Assembly: GCF_035594125.1 (NCBI RefSeq)
Contig: NW_026973672.1
Coordinates: forward strand, 1,290,001 to 1,354,000
Reading direction: 5' to 3'
Length of the DNA: 64,000 nt
DNA from: Scylla paramamosain
Lineage: Eukaryota; Arthropoda; Malacostraca; Decapoda; Portunidae
This document shows positions 1 through 11,385 of the stretch, one piece after another. Made by a program: the position numbers and the translations under genes. Below the pieces are notes generated by a model. That model made no database searches and was not told where the DNA came from. It saw only the letters and a program-made list of their open reading frames with translations. How positions within the stretch are numbered: position 1 is the stretch's first letter; each line of letters opens with the position of its first letter.

Positions 1-97
1 TGTTATTGTTATAATATGTTTGTGCGAAAACCAGAGTCCTTCTTTAGCAGGCGCCGTCTTGCCCCTGATAGAGCAGGAGACCCGGACGTCAAAAAAT

Positions 98-98
<1 letters not shown>

Positions 99-154
<56 letters not shown>

Positions 155-163
155 TAATAATAA
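99..163. repeat. (ATA)n microsatellite
   Basis: About 21 uninterrupted AAT/ATA units in AT-rich DNA. Open frames through it encode only poly-Asn or poly-Ile/Leu and are not genes. Confidence 0.95.
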
Positions 164-379
164 TAATAACAATAGGTAAATCAAATGTAACAGTAAAGGG
201 AATACAAGAAACGATATCATCAAGGAAAATAGTCAAGTTAAATGCGAAAAAAAAAAGTGTATAGAACAGTATATATATTAGAGATAACAAAGAGAGACTG
301 TAGCATATATTTGCGGCTTCACTGGTTTGCATGACGAGTTTCTTCCCAGGTGAACACAGACTGCGGCGTGACAGCATTT

Positions 380-465
380 ATCTCCTCTCTGGCTGGGATT
401 CGAACCCGTGATCTCTTGGAACCGAGTGATGGGTATGAACTGAACACGCTGTTCCTTTTACCATC
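380..465 (-). other. tRNA-like / SINE-head relic
   Basis: On the minus strand this stretch contains GGGTTCGAATCCCAGC, a textbook RNA polymerase III B box (T-arm of a tRNA). No convincing A box or acceptor stem with paired ends is visible upstream, so it is more likely a tRNA-derived SINE head or a decayed tRNA than a functional tRNA. The rest of 164-800 holds no supported gene. Confidence 0.4.
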
Positions 466-837
466 AAACTGGAATTTTTCAAACAGCATATATACAAATG
501 TTAGTGTAAAACTATACTTCTCTTCAAATGTCTTCCCGCACACAATGTTTTCAGCTTTGCATGATGCCGTAAAACAGTAATTGCCTTTCCCTTCTGTTTT
601 TTCTCCTCTATGCTACCCTTTCACCTTCCCTCGAACACTTCCGTCCCTTCCCAATCAGTTCCCCCAAATACTTGATGGCTTCAGTCTGCCCAAATGCCTC
701 CACACACAACCAGACCTCACCAACCACCAGTACTCATTCTACTGCATAAGACTATATAGGAAACTGCACGAAGCCTGCCTGTAGACTTATCAGTGGCTGT
801 CTCTGTATAAAACATGCTTGTCTATACCACCCACAGT

Positions 838-3278
838 CACGCAGGTAGAGATTGGAGGACAGCTAGGTAACAGTGACCATAGGGAAATTAGCTACAATTT
901 AAAATGGGAAGAAACTTTTAGAAGCAAAAACACTAGTAAAATACCTGACTTTAGGAGAGCAGATTTTGAGGAATTAAAAAGGTACCTCCAAGGAGTTGAC
1001 AGGCAACGGATGCAGGGTGAGGTCAGGTCCGGGACGGGGTTGAGAGAGATAAGGCAAGATGAGAGAGGTGAGGTGAGGTGTGAGAGTGTAGGACAAGAGG
1101 AGGGAAGATGTGTCCGGAAGGGGCGGAGGAGAGAGGGAGGGGGAGATAGGTGTGAGCATGTTGGAAGGTCAGCTTATGCTGAAATGAGAGAGATGAGGTC
1201 GAGGCGAGTAGATGAGGGAGTGGGGAGGATGGTAAGAGCCGAGATGAGGGGATTAGGTGAGGTAAATGTAGATAAATTGTATAGATATTTCGTAGATAAA
1301 GTTCATACAGGTCAGTTAGCAAATATCCCGTATAGGGCAATAAGATCACAGAAAAATTACTCTAAATGGATGACTGCTAAGTTAAAACATTATATAGGGC
1401 GTAAGAAAAGTTATATTATATATAAGAGATTAAGGGCAGGTGAAGTTTTAAGGTCACAATATAATGAATTAGTTAGAACAGTCAGGAAGTTAACGAGGAA
1501 AGCTAAGGGCAATTATGAATTGAAGGTAGCCAGCCAGGCGAAGACGGATCCCAAGGGACTTTATCAGGTATACAGGACGAAGAATAAGGATACTGTAGGT
1601 CCATTAAAGGCAGCAGATGGGGAGCTGCTTAGTTCTGGGGAGGAGATAAGTAAACTTCTGAATGAGTATTTATTAACTGTCTTCACCCAGGAAAACATGC
1701 AGGATATGCCAGATAGTGAACAGGTGTTTACAGCAGATGAGAATGAGAAGCTGACAGATATTTCCATAACTAGGGAGATAGTGGAACAGGAGATAGATAG
1801 GCTAAAAAAGTTCAAGTCACCAGGACCTGATGAAATATATCCCAGAGTACTTAAGGAATGCAAAGAGGTTATGAGTGAGCCGTTAGTTTCTGTCTTTTTT
1901 AAATCACTTGAGTCGGGTGAGGTACCAGTAATGTGGAGGCAGGCTAATGTAGTACCCATCTTTAAGAAAGGAGATAAAACTTTAGCATCTTACTATAGAC
2001 CTGTCAGCTTAAATTCAGTTGTAGGTAAAATATTAGAGTCAATAATAGCGAGAAACATTAGGGAACATTTAGACAAACATAACTTGATAAATCAGTCATA
2101 GCATGGCTTCACGAAGGGGAAGTCTTGTCTGACAAACTTGTTAAGTTTTTACAGTAAGGTGTACGAGGCAGTAGATAATGGTGATAGTTATGATATCTTA
2201 TATCTGGACTTTAGTAAAGCATTCGACAAGGTGCCCCATCAAAGGCTCCTGAGAAAGGTTAGGGCACACGGGATAGATGGGAAGGTGTTAGGCTGGATAG
2301 GGTCATGGCTTAGCGACAGGCGACAAAGAGTTGTAAAAAACGGCTCGAAATCCGAGTGGGGTCATGTAATTAGTGGGTTGCCACAGGGATCAGTATTAGG
2401 GCCATTGTTATTTCTAATGTATATCAATGACTTGGATAGTGGAATTAGTAGTGATGTTAGTAAATATGCGGATGACACAAAGATAGATAGATTAATTAGG
2501 TCAGAATCGGATGCCATCGCCTTGCAGGCAGATTTAGATAGAATGAATGAATGGACGGACAGATGGCAAATGCAATTTAATATCAATAAATGCAAAGTAC
2601 TTAGCGTAGGTAGAGGAAACCCACACAGTAGGTACACATTAAACAACCAAACTCTGATAGCTACAGGGTACGAGAAAGATTTAGGAGTTATAGTTAGCTC
2701 TGAACTCCGTCTAGGGAAACAATACATAGAGGCCAGAAACAAGGCAAATAGGGTACTAGGATTCATTTTTTGGAGTGTTAAAAGTAGAAGGCCGGAAGTG
2801 ATATTAAAGTTATACTTGGCGCTGGTCAGACCTCATCTAGACTACGCTGTGCAGTTCTGGTCCCCACATTACAGGAAAGATATAGGTCTATTAGAATCAG
2901 TACAGAGGAGAATGACTAAAAGGATACAGGGGATGAGGAGTATTCCTTACGAGGCGAGGTTGAAGTTGTTAAATTTACATTTTTTAGAGAGACGTAGGTT
3001 AAGAGGAGACCTGATAGAAGTCTTTAAATGGTATAAGGGTTATAACAAGGGGGATGTAAGCAAAATTCTTAGGATCAGCAACCAGGGTAGAACAAGAAAT
3101 AACGGGTTCAAGTTTGAAAAATTTAGGTTTAGGAAGGAGATAGGAAAAAAATTGGCTCTCAAAGAGAGTGGTTGATGAATGGAACGGCCTCAGTAATCAT
3201 GTAGTTAGTGCTAGGACACTAGAGAGCTTTAAGAGAAGATTAAACAGGTTTATGGATGGGGATAATAGATGGAAATAG
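838..3278 (+). pseudogene. LINE alpha ORF2 (endonuclease C-terminus, RT, tail), two visible breaks
   Basis: This is the polyprotein that nicks target DNA and copies LINE RNA into it. It shows the end of the APE-type endonuclease (GNSDHREIS), then RT blocks with SPGPDEIYPRVLKE, YYRPVSLNS, LDFSKAFDKVPH, LPQGSVLGP and the catalytic YADD, then the C-terminal RPHLDY...W and WNGL...SFKRRL blocks. The frame is open from 785 to 2098 and is stopped by TAG at 2099-2101, directly before the HGF of the conserved QHGF block, which suggests a single CAG-to-TAG change. It is open again to 3175, where a shift at the A-run around 3147-3153 leads to a premature TGA; the neighbouring frame carries the expected tail to a TAG at 3276-3278. 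Between about 1010 and 1260 is an in-frame stretch rich in Arg, Gly and Glu that looks inserted into the EN-RT linker. Confidence 0.8.
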
Positions 3279-3340
3279 GTAGGTATATGGTCGCTTCTTG
3301 CAGCTTCCCTTATTTCTTATGTTCTCCCTGCAGGCCTGAC
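838..3340 (+). mobile_element. LINE family alpha (jockey/CR1 superfamily), 5'-truncated
   Basis: A non-LTR retrotransposon copy that begins in the last part of the endonuclease (GNSDH motif near 875) and runs through the whole reverse transcriptase and the C-terminal LINE domain to about 3278, followed by a short 3' UTR. The 5' truncation is typical of target-primed reverse transcription. The 3' end merges into CT-rich low-complexity DNA, so the boundary is approximate. No target duplication was identified. Confidence 0.8.
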
Positions 3341-3576
3341 TATCTCTTTCCTCCCTCTGTCCCTCACGGATTGACTTGCTTCCTTCCTCCCTCCCCTCCT
3401 CCTCCCTCCCCCTCCCTCTCCCTCCCTCCACCTCTCTCTCCTTCTCGTAAACACGCGTCATTATCAAAAGTTCGCTGCCACACGTCACTGCCACTGGAGG
3501 GGGAGGAAGAGGAAGAGGAAAAGGAGGAGGAGAAGGAAGTGCAGGAAGCGAAGAGGAGGATATGAAAAAATACAGT

Positions 3577-3579
<3 letters not shown>

Positions 3580-3665
<86 letters not shown>

Positions 3666-3738
3666 GTAACAGGTCTAAAGACAGCACATTCTCCCTGCAG
3701 TAATCAAAAGACATCTGGTTGTGTAAGAAAATGTTATA

Positions 3739-3793
<55 letters not shown>
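3580..3793. repeat. (TC)n and (TG)n microsatellites
   Basis: A pure (CT)n run to about 3663, a short unique spacer, then (TG)n from 3740 to 3793. Confidence 0.95.
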
Positions 3794-3796
<3 letters not shown>

Positions 3797-4017
3797 TGGT
3801 TTGATGATATGTAATTTTCTTGTTTTTTATTCTTTTTTTGTGTGTGTGTGTTCTGTTACATCCTAATTACTCTTACAATGATTGTTTTTTCTTCATTCTC
3901 CTCTTCTTCCTCCACTTCCTGGTCCTCTTCTTCCTCTTCTTCCTCTTCTTCCTTATCTCCTCCCTTTCCGTTATGTATCACAGGAAACTTGTTACGAATT
4001 TCGTTTCACCACTTCAA

Positions 4018-4122
4018 GTCCTCCTCCTCCTCCTCCTCCTCCTCCTCCTCCTCCTCCTCCTCCTATTTCATTTTCTCTTTCTCTTCTTGCAGTACCTAAC
4101 ATTTCGCGTTCAATACTTCAGC

Positions 4123-4215
<93 letters not shown>

Positions 4216-4620
4216 CACCATGTAAACAAAACCTTAATTGACTCCTCTTCACGCTTCCACCTTCTCTTCCTCCTCGTCCTCCTCCTCATCCTCCTCCTCC
4301 TCTATTGAAAGTTATCACATGGTAGGACAATCACACATGAAGGAAAATCTCACCTCCTCCAACTCCTCCCCCTCCTCCTCCTCCTCCTCCTCGTCTTAAC
4401 AATCTTAAAGAGGAGAAAATTATTTGCGGAAACCAACAGTACGATTGTGTGTGTGTGTATGTGTGTGTGTGTGTTCCTAGAGAGGTGGTGGTGATGGTGG
4501 TGGTGATGGTTGTGATGATGTTGATGGTGGTAGTTGTTGGTGGTGATGGTGGTGGTTGTGGTGATGGTGGTGATGGTGTTGGTTATGGCGATGGTGTTGG
4601 TTATGGTGATGGTGGTGGTG
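4018..4620. repeat. Cluster of (CTC)n, (AC)n and (GGT/GAT)n low-complexity repeats
   Basis: (CTC)n lies at 4018-4064, (AC)n at 4124-4213, CTC-rich DNA at 4250-4400 and a GTGATGGTG-rich tract at 4478-4620. All open frames here are low complexity. Confidence 0.9.
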
Positions 4621-4703
4621 ACAAGGAATAGAATGGGGACACAGTAATGATAATAATTTTAGAATATATATGAAAAAACTTTTCATATAATTTATATCCT
4701 GTT

Positions 4704-4742
4704 GAACAGGGCTCGGCCCTGTTCAAAAGAACAGGGCCGAGC
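4704..4742. repeat. Fold-back: perfect 14-bp inverted repeat at a LINE break point
   Basis: GCTCGGCCCTGTTC at 4711-4724 is followed by AAAA and then its exact reverse complement at 4729-4742. A third partial arm (GAACAGG) precedes it at 4704-4710. The right arm is the native RT sequence (the SVLGPV region) of the neighbouring minus-strand LINE, so the left arm is an inverted duplicate made at the point where the element is lost. Confidence 0.9.
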
Positions 4743-5810
4743 ACAGATCCCTGTGGTACACCACTTAAAACTTCTCGCCAGTTTGAAAATTTACCATTTT
4801 AAAACAACGCGCTGCTTTCTCTCAGAGAGCCATTTGAGAAGTTTTCCATCTATACCGTGTGACTTCAATTTACCTAGTAATCACTTGTGGGGAACTTTGT
4901 CAAAAGGTTTTTTTAAAAATCTAGATACACTATATCTACTGCCTTTGTTTCGTCGTACATGGTGAAAATATCATTAAAGAAATCAAGCAGATTAGTTAGA
5001 CAAGAACGTCTGTTTCGAGAGCCATGCTGGGAGTCAATGATTAAATCATTTACTTCTAGAAAGTTCACTAAATTATTGCGAATTGCCGTTTCCATCAGGT
5101 TACATACTACAGATGTAAGGCTGATAGGTCTGTAGTTACTTGGAAGTGAATTGTCTTCTTTCTTTTCTAAGGCGGTAACGTAAGCTAACTTCCAATCCTT
5201 GGGAACCTTACCGCAGTTAAATGATTTGGTGAAAAGCAATGAAAGGGACTTACAAATTTGAAATTTAGTTTCTTTCAAGACATGTGGTGCAATACCGTCT
5301 GGGCCGGTGGCTTTGTCAGTTTTCATTTTATCAATTATTTCGTCTTCATGAAAAACGCAGACACTTAAAGGGGTTATGTTGTGGAGTATAAGGGGTGGTT
5401 CGGGGATTATATGAGTGTTTTTCTCTGTAAAAACTGAAGCAAAACGATCATTTAGTGTGTCCGCGATCTGAGTTTCTTCGTTGACAAAATTATCGTTATC
5501 TAGTGTAATTTTCTTAATGTGAGATGTAATGACTTTTTTTTATTTCGAACGTAACTGTAAAATTCTTTGGGATTGGATTTAGCAATGCTTGCAATATACA
5601 TTTCTAGATTTTTCTTACTCTGTCTAATGAGCTTTTTTGTTCGCGTCGGAGTCTGTCATATTGTAGTTTATCGGCCTCATTCTGAGAGGACAAATATTTA
5701 TGGTAGGCACGATTTTTCTGCAGTAGTTGTGACTCAATGTTGTTTGTCCACCATTTAGGTTTGTTTCTCTTGCATGGACGTCTTTTACGCATAGGGATAC
5801 ATGTCTTCAC
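4711..5810 (-). pseudogene. LINE reverse transcriptase N-terminal half, truncated
   Basis: The segment at 5810-5604 is a basic linker (KPKWWTNNIE). 5326-4913 encodes KATGPDGIAPHVLKE, WKLAYVTALEKK, NYRPISLTS and IVYLDF, which are RT blocks 0 to 3. Degraded sequence then reaches SGVPQGSVLGPV at about 4765-4720. The catalytic DD motif lies beyond the break and is absent. Confidence 0.7.
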
Positions 5811-5816
5811 AGCATT

Positions 5817-6642
5817 TTATAAAATGTATTTAAATTTCGCCCATGATTCTTCAGTGTTACTTTCACCAAGTCCAGCGTTCCAATCTGCGACAGAAAGAAT
5901 TGACCTGAGTCTCTCGTAGTCTCTTTTTTTGTACATGAAAACTTTTTCGTTGCTAACAATGTCTTTGTATGCTTGAAGGTTGATGTTAAAGGAGACAATC
6001 TTGTGGTCACCTGTACTAAATTCAGGACCAATATTAACGTTAGATATGAAGTCATCGTTTGTTGAAAGAACAAGATCTAATATGTTGTCACCTCGTGTGG
6101 GTCCTTGAACGTGTTGCTTTAGAGAACATTGCAATAAATTATTATACAAGTCGTGACCAGAGTGAGAGTTAGGTGGATTTCCCCATGAGTTAACAGGTAG
6201 ATTGAAGTCTCCACAGATGACTGTATCAAAAGTGTTACTTATTTCAGTAATTTGATCTTGTAAATTCTTATCGGAGGAAACATTGTGAACCGGAGGCCTA
6301 TAAAATTAATAAGACCTATAACAGTTTTCTTAGAACGTACTCTTAATGCAAGAAGACTGAATCTATATTGTTAATCTTTTCAGTTTTTAGTATGGTTGGC
6401 TGAAGACTGGCTTTCACATACAGCAATACACCGCCTCCTATCCTGTCTTTTCTTTCACTGCTGAACATTTCATAGCCTGGCAAGTTGTATTCCGCAAGGA
6501 AGTCTCTGTTCGAAGAGTTCAGCCAAGATTCAGTAATACCAATAATGTGGTAGTTTTCTACAGCTGCCAGGGTTTCTAAATCTGAAAATTTATTTCTAAG
6601 TCTGCGAGCGTTGATTAGGCAAGCTTTTATAGTGTTGCACAT
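5817..6642 (-). pseudogene. LINE endonuclease domain (APE-like), frameshifted
   Basis: The N-terminal block (CLINARRLRNK, IGITESWL, GGGVLLYV) at 6642-6343 is typical of the Mg-dependent APE-type endonuclease of CR1/jockey LINEs; the TESWL glutamate is the conserved catalytic residue. After a break near 6300-6345 the domain continues with ICGDFNLPVNSW, then ILDLVLST and TGDHKIVSF at 6149-5817, matching the GDFN, LDLV and SDH blocks. Several frameshifts make it non-functional. Confidence 0.75.
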
Positions 6643-6823
6643 GGAGGTTGGGTTGCGTGAGGAGGCTACTAAGAGTCAGGGGCTACACGATCTTGCTGTT
6701 CGTTTTTTGGTCTGAAAATGGAAACTTTAGTACTAAGGAGTCTGTTAAGTCGTGCTGCTCCAATTCCATATAAGGAGGAGGAGGAGGAGGAGAAGGAAGA
6801 GAGGAGAGAAGAGAAATAAGTAG

Positions 6824-6889
<66 letters not shown>

Positions 6890-6921
6890 TAATACGAGTA
6901 TAATAATAATAATAATTAAAG

Positions 6922-7010
<89 letters not shown>
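6824..7010. repeat. (TAC)n-(TAA)n-(TC)n compound microsatellite
   Basis: Three adjacent microsatellites of different unit: TAC to about 6853, TAA to about 6916 and TC from 6922. Confidence 0.95.
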
Positions 7011-7016
<6 letters not shown>

Positions 7017-7019
7017 CAA

Positions 7020-7638
7020 GTAGGTATAACTATTTTTAAAGCTTTACGAGGATTTTACCCAGAATGGTTTTTATCATTAAGCAGTAGACAAGCTGTTACT
7101 AGCAGCATCACCAGACAGAGGCACAGCCTGTACGTGCCACACACAAAAACACACAGTGGAGACAGGCGCACTGCTGTACGAGGAGCCAAGCTGTGGAACG
7201 CGCTCCCACCTCGCCTAACCCAGGCACCCTCTCTTAACACTTTTAAGGCTAGAATTGAGAAATTTCTGCTAACAGATAATGTTTAAGCCAGACTGAGGAT
7301 TTTATCGTCATCTTTTCAAGAAAATTTTACTCGCTAATATATCTCTATTTTATACTTTTATCTTATTTTATTGTATTTTTATTTTATTTTTATTTTTATT
7401 TTATATGTATGTTTTTGTGCATGTGTAGTAGGTGTGTTTCTTTTATTGTGACTTTTTACCTTTGGGATTTAATGGTAAACAATTTATCAAATCTTTTACA
7501 TTAATATATAATAGTTGTAAGAGACTTATGTATCTGAATGTATTGTGATTGATGTGTCTATCGTGATTACTAAATATCTATTGTAACCTGAGTAATAACC
7601 ACTTTGGTGGATAATAAACAAATCTGAATCTGAATCTG

Positions 7639-7640
<2 letters not shown>
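7020..7640 (+). mobile_element. CR1-like LINE 3' fragment
   Basis: 5'-truncated 3' end of a LINE: about 86 C-terminal codons, then a 350-bp AT-rich 3' UTR with a late AATAAA-like string and a tail of AATCTG/TCTGAA units at 7621-7640. Simple hexamer tails of this kind are typical of CR1/L2-type elements. The tail runs straight into a (TC)n microsatellite. Confidence 0.7.
7029..7286 (+). pseudogene. LINE ORF2 C-terminal fragment
   Basis: An open frame of about 86 codons ending in TAA. It carries FYPEWFLSL, RQRHSLYVP, TAVRGAKLWNALP and SLNTFKARIEKFL, the C-terminal block found after the RT in CR1-like ORF2 proteins, and a similar block recurs at 13.2-13.4 kb. It contains no catalytic residue of its own. 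Confidence 0.7.

Positions 7641-7722
<82 letters not shown>
7641..7722. repeat. (TC)n microsatellite
   Basis: A pure run of about 41 units immediately downstream of the LINE tail. Confidence 0.95.
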
Positions 7723-7725
<3 letters not shown>

Positions 7726-7849
7726 AATTATACATTCCCTTCTTGCAGTTAATTACATACAAAAATTATTTAATATTACATATAATAATCCTATGTAATT
7801 ACCTTGAGAAAACTGATTATATATAAAAATTTACCTAACATAATTATAT

Positions 7850-7934
7850 TGTGGTGGTGGTGGTAGTAGTAATAGTAGTAGTAGTAGTAATAGTAGTACT
7901 AGTAGCAGAAGAGAAAGAGGAGGAGGAGAAAGAG

Positions 7935-7971
<37 letters not shown>

Positions 7972-8048
7972 TAGAAGAAGATGATAAGAAGAAGAAAAAG
8001 AAGAGGAGGAGGAGGAGGAGGAGGAGGAAGTGGTAGTAGCAGTAATAA

Positions 8049-8099
<51 letters not shown>

Positions 8100-8145
8100 C
8101 AGTAGTAATAGTAGTATCCTAACCTAACAAACCAGCAAAAATATC

Positions 8146-8193
<48 letters not shown>

Positions 8194-8210
8194 AAACCTA
8201 ACCTCAAAAT
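7850..8210. repeat. (TAG/GTA)n-dominated trinucleotide cluster
   Basis: GTAGTA runs at about 7855-7975, 8035-8115 and 8148-8192, separated by GAG/GAA-rich and short unique sequence that includes CCTAACCTAAC at 8117. Confidence 0.95.
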
Positions 8211-8459
8211 AGTCAAAATAGAATGGTCGATTACTTGGTCAGAAGCCGGAGATTTACACCTGTCCTCCTCCCCTCCTCTTTCTCCCCCCTTCCTTTTCCT
8301 CCTCCTCCTCCTCCTCCTCCTCCTCCTCCACCTCTCTTCGGTGACCTCTGGGCGCGCTGGTAGGGGGTCAGCTGATCCATAAAGGTCAGGTGTCCCCAGG
8401 GATAGAAGACACCTCCAGGCCTGATAGTCTACTATTACAAGGCCAGACTAATTTTCAGC

Positions 8460-8755
8460 CACCACCCACACCTCCCTCACTGTGCCTCTGTCAACACACA
8501 CGCCACCACCCACACCTCCCTCACTGTGCCTCTGTCAACACACACGCCACCACCCACACCTCCCTCACTGTGCCTCTGTCAACACACACGCCACCACCCA
8601 CACCTCCCTCACTGTGCCTCTGTCAACACACACGCCACCACCCACACCTCCCTCACTGTGCCTCTGTCAACACACACGCCACCACCCACACCTCCCTCAC
8701 TGTGTCTCTGTCAACACACACGCCACCACCCACACCTCCCTCACTGTGCCTCTGT
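8460..8755. repeat. 44-bp minisatellite, about 6.7 units
   Basis: The start CACACCTCCCTCACTG recurs every 44 bp (8467, 8511, 8555, 8599, 8643, 8687, 8731) with almost no divergence; one unit has a C-to-T change near 8705. The period is not a multiple of three, so the 130-aa frames through it are artefacts. Confidence 0.95.
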
Positions 8756-8905
8756 CGCCGGCGCTGCCACACGAGCGGCTAAGGAGCGCAAACGTGAGCA
8801 ATACGCGGCCCTCGCACTGCCAGACCAATTCCCGCCTCTCGCCGTGGGAATAAGCAGGGTGTTGGGCCCAGCCTTCAACGACCTGCCGCAGGACATCGAC
8901 AGATA
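8750..8905 (+). pseudogene. Possible retroelement ORF C-terminal fragment
   Basis: A GC-rich open stretch encodes AATRAAKERKREQYAAL, PPLAVGISRVLGP and FNDLPQDIDR, then a stop. The pattern of a basic KxxKY helix followed by a V-E/I-xxxVxGP block is one I associate with the extreme C-terminus of some non-LTR RT proteins. It is too short to be certain, and no RT core is attached. Confidence 0.35.
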
Positions 8906-8964
<59 letters not shown>

Positions 8965-9057
8965 TCAGTCCATATAAGGAGTTAATGGCCAAGGTTATGA
9001 TTTCTCCAGGAGGCTCCCCATCCACCCAGGGGGGTCAGGCATGCCAGCTCCACCTTC

Positions 9058-9109
<52 letters not shown>

Positions 9110-9164
9110 ATAGTAGTAGTAGTAGTAGTAGTAGTAGTAATATTGTTTAAATCTATCAATCTAT

Positions 9165-9236
<72 letters not shown>

Positions 9237-9298
9237 GCCCCTACGTGTTTCTATCTTTAATTCTCTTAATTTTTCTCTTTTTCCCGTCTCTTTCCGTC

Positions 9299-9374
<76 letters not shown>
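8906..9374. repeat. (AC)n, (TAG)n and two (TC)n microsatellites
   Basis: (AC)n at 8906-8962, GTA repeats at 9057-9141, (TC)n at 9169-9233 and (TC)n at 9300-9375. They are separated by 40-90 bp of unique sequence with no supported gene. Confidence 0.95.
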
Positions 9375-9375
<1 letters not shown>

Positions 9376-9379
<4 letters not shown>

Positions 9380-10894
9380 CTGGCAGCCGGCTGGTCTTCT
9401 CTGCGGTCCTGCTCTCACATGGATGGGCACGAAATATTCCACAGAGGTCTGTCAAGATAATAGTAGTAGTAGTAGTAGTAGTACTAGTAGTAGTAGTAAT
9501 AGTAGTATCTTCGTCATCATCAGACTCACCTGAAGGGAAGATCCTGGACAAAAATCATATTCTAGAGACCCGTTTCTGCTTTCATAAACTTAAATAAGTA
9601 ATAAATGATTGGCACCTCGAGGCACCGTGGGAGAGAAAATGGGAGTAATTTACTCGATTTAGTGAGGCTCCCCCTTAAAACTCCCGGGAGGGAAAGAAAA
9701 ACGTCAGCTATTTCGGAGTATTAGAAGGGACACTCGCATAAAATGCCTTCTATTGAAAGGTAATGCATTATTATGTTTAGTATTGGTAGGGAGAATTAAT
9801 ATACTTTAGTTACCCCTAAAACTTCCCTGTAAAACCAATGAAGGATTAATTTTCCGCCTAAAATAGATAATGAATCTATATGGATTCCTTTTGAGCTATC
9901 GCAGTCGAGAAAATGGATGGATATTTGAATAATTATAAGAAACCTTACAAGAATCTCAGCCGTAGTCTTCTGTTTGGTGAATTTAAACTGCAGAACGTGG
10001 GGTGTCGCGCCAGCCACAGCCAGGAGGCGCAAATCGGGGCAGAAAGAGAGGTGGTGTATTGCGAACGGGTCCTCTTCCCCATCCATGCTCCGTGTACACC
10101 TACAGTAATACTAAACAATTTAGACTGTTTGATCGCAGCATTGAAGGAAAAAAGTTAGTGCTATGAAGGTGCATGTGTGTCAGCTCGTGCCACCACCCAT
10201 GACTCAGGAAGTACAAGCAAAAACACATGACTAAAACGACCATTTAATGAAATGGGGTGAAGCTAATGGAATAAATACCACCAAAACTGCTCCTGCATTC
10301 ATACTTAGCACAGGTGAGGTTGATGATGTGTGCTTTGACATGGAAAATAATTCCCACCAGAACTGAATAGGCTGGGTGTAATCAAGCTACTGACTTCCAT
10401 TAAAAAGCAACACCCACACTTCTGTCTTTGCACACACTGGAAAGAAGTAAAAAAAAAATATTAATGAGAAAAACATTAACACACATAAAGCACAACGAAA
10501 GGTAAAAAGGTCCGTGGGTCGCGACAACTCCACACTGGGAACCAGAGCACCTGCTGAGAACGCTGAGCACCGCCCATTATCTCAAGAACGTCAGGCTGCC
10601 TCACGCATTCACATCAGGCCAAGTCAACGAGGCAGATCATACGCCCGCAACGCCTCGACTCACAGAGCTCCCCAGGGCTCCCTCACTACCTCCCAGCCCC
10701 GTCCTGCATTCCAACGACGAGCCCCTTCCTATTATAAACCCAGCAGGCCAGCGACAAGAGGGAGCAAGACATGATGGGGTAACGAGGAGGGCGCCCCTAC
10801 TACCAGTACATACACACACAGCGGCGGCGAGGCGGTGTATGTATCTATGTATTTATGTATGTGCATGTATCTATGTAAAGAATGTCTTAACACT
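9376..10894. other. No recognisable gene
   Basis: Unique-looking sequence with a short (TAG)n at 9460-9510. The longest frames (81 aa at 9913 and 86 aa at 10514) show no family motif, and the second is simply GC-rich DNA rich in Arg, Pro and Ser codons. I see nothing else to annotate. Confidence 0.6.
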
Positions 10895-11039
10895 CAATAT
10901 CATTAACTTGAACGTCCCCAAACAAGTGGACACTGAAGGTTTCTGGAAGCATGTACCCACACCGTAAAGCCTCCGCCACTGCTTTTGAATGCATACAAGA
11001 CATGTTTAGATTAATTAGTACGAAGAATAAGACATTCTT

Positions 11040-11385
11040 ATATTGTGTGATTTCAATAACAGCTTACTTGTTGGTAATAGCAAGATATCTAAGATCATAA
11101 AGAGCAACAAGTTAACTCAAGTAATTGATAAACCAACGAGGGTTACGCCAACATCTTCAACTCTATCAGATCTTGCTATTACTAACAAGCCCGACACTGT
11201 ATGCTCCTGTGATGCTGTGCCACAACAGATTGCTGATCATCACCTCACAAGTATTATGACAGATATCAGCAAACCTAAGAGATCGCCAGCTATTCCAACA
11301 TTTCCACACGTTGGTCATCATACCAAAGAGAAATTTTGTTTTAGGCTTCTTCAGAAGACGCACAATTTTATATGGTTTTAAGTAC
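11040..11385 (+). pseudogene. LINE endonuclease C-terminal part
   Basis: Shows CDFNNSLL (the GDFN block with Gly changed to Cys), LTQVIDKPTRVT, STLSDLAIT and ADHHLTSI (the SDH block with Ser changed to Ala). These are the last endonuclease motifs of CR1-type LINEs. The preceding part of the domain is shifted out of frame near 11040. Confidence 0.6.

Larger units (their letters stand above)
4711..6780 (-). mobile_element. CR1-like LINE, lacking its 3' half
   Basis: Minus-strand non-LTR element with an endonuclease (EN) at 6642-5817, a linker at 5810-5604 and the N-terminal half of the RT at 5326-4729. It stops inside the RT at the fold-back of 4704-4742, so the YADD motif, the C-terminal domain and the 3' UTR are missing. 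Loss of the 3' end rather than the 5' end is unusual for a LINE and implies deletion or rearrangement after insertion. The upstream 100 bp or so may be 5' UTR. Confidence 0.75.

Noticed and set aside
3240..3714. Arg-Glu and Ser-Leu repeat frames, also around 16.1, 21.5, 25.1, 26.9, 27.9, 48.2, 50.4 and 58.8 kb
   Set aside because: (AG)n/(TC)n translate in all frames as RE/ER or LS/SL repeats; they are microsatellites, not proteins.
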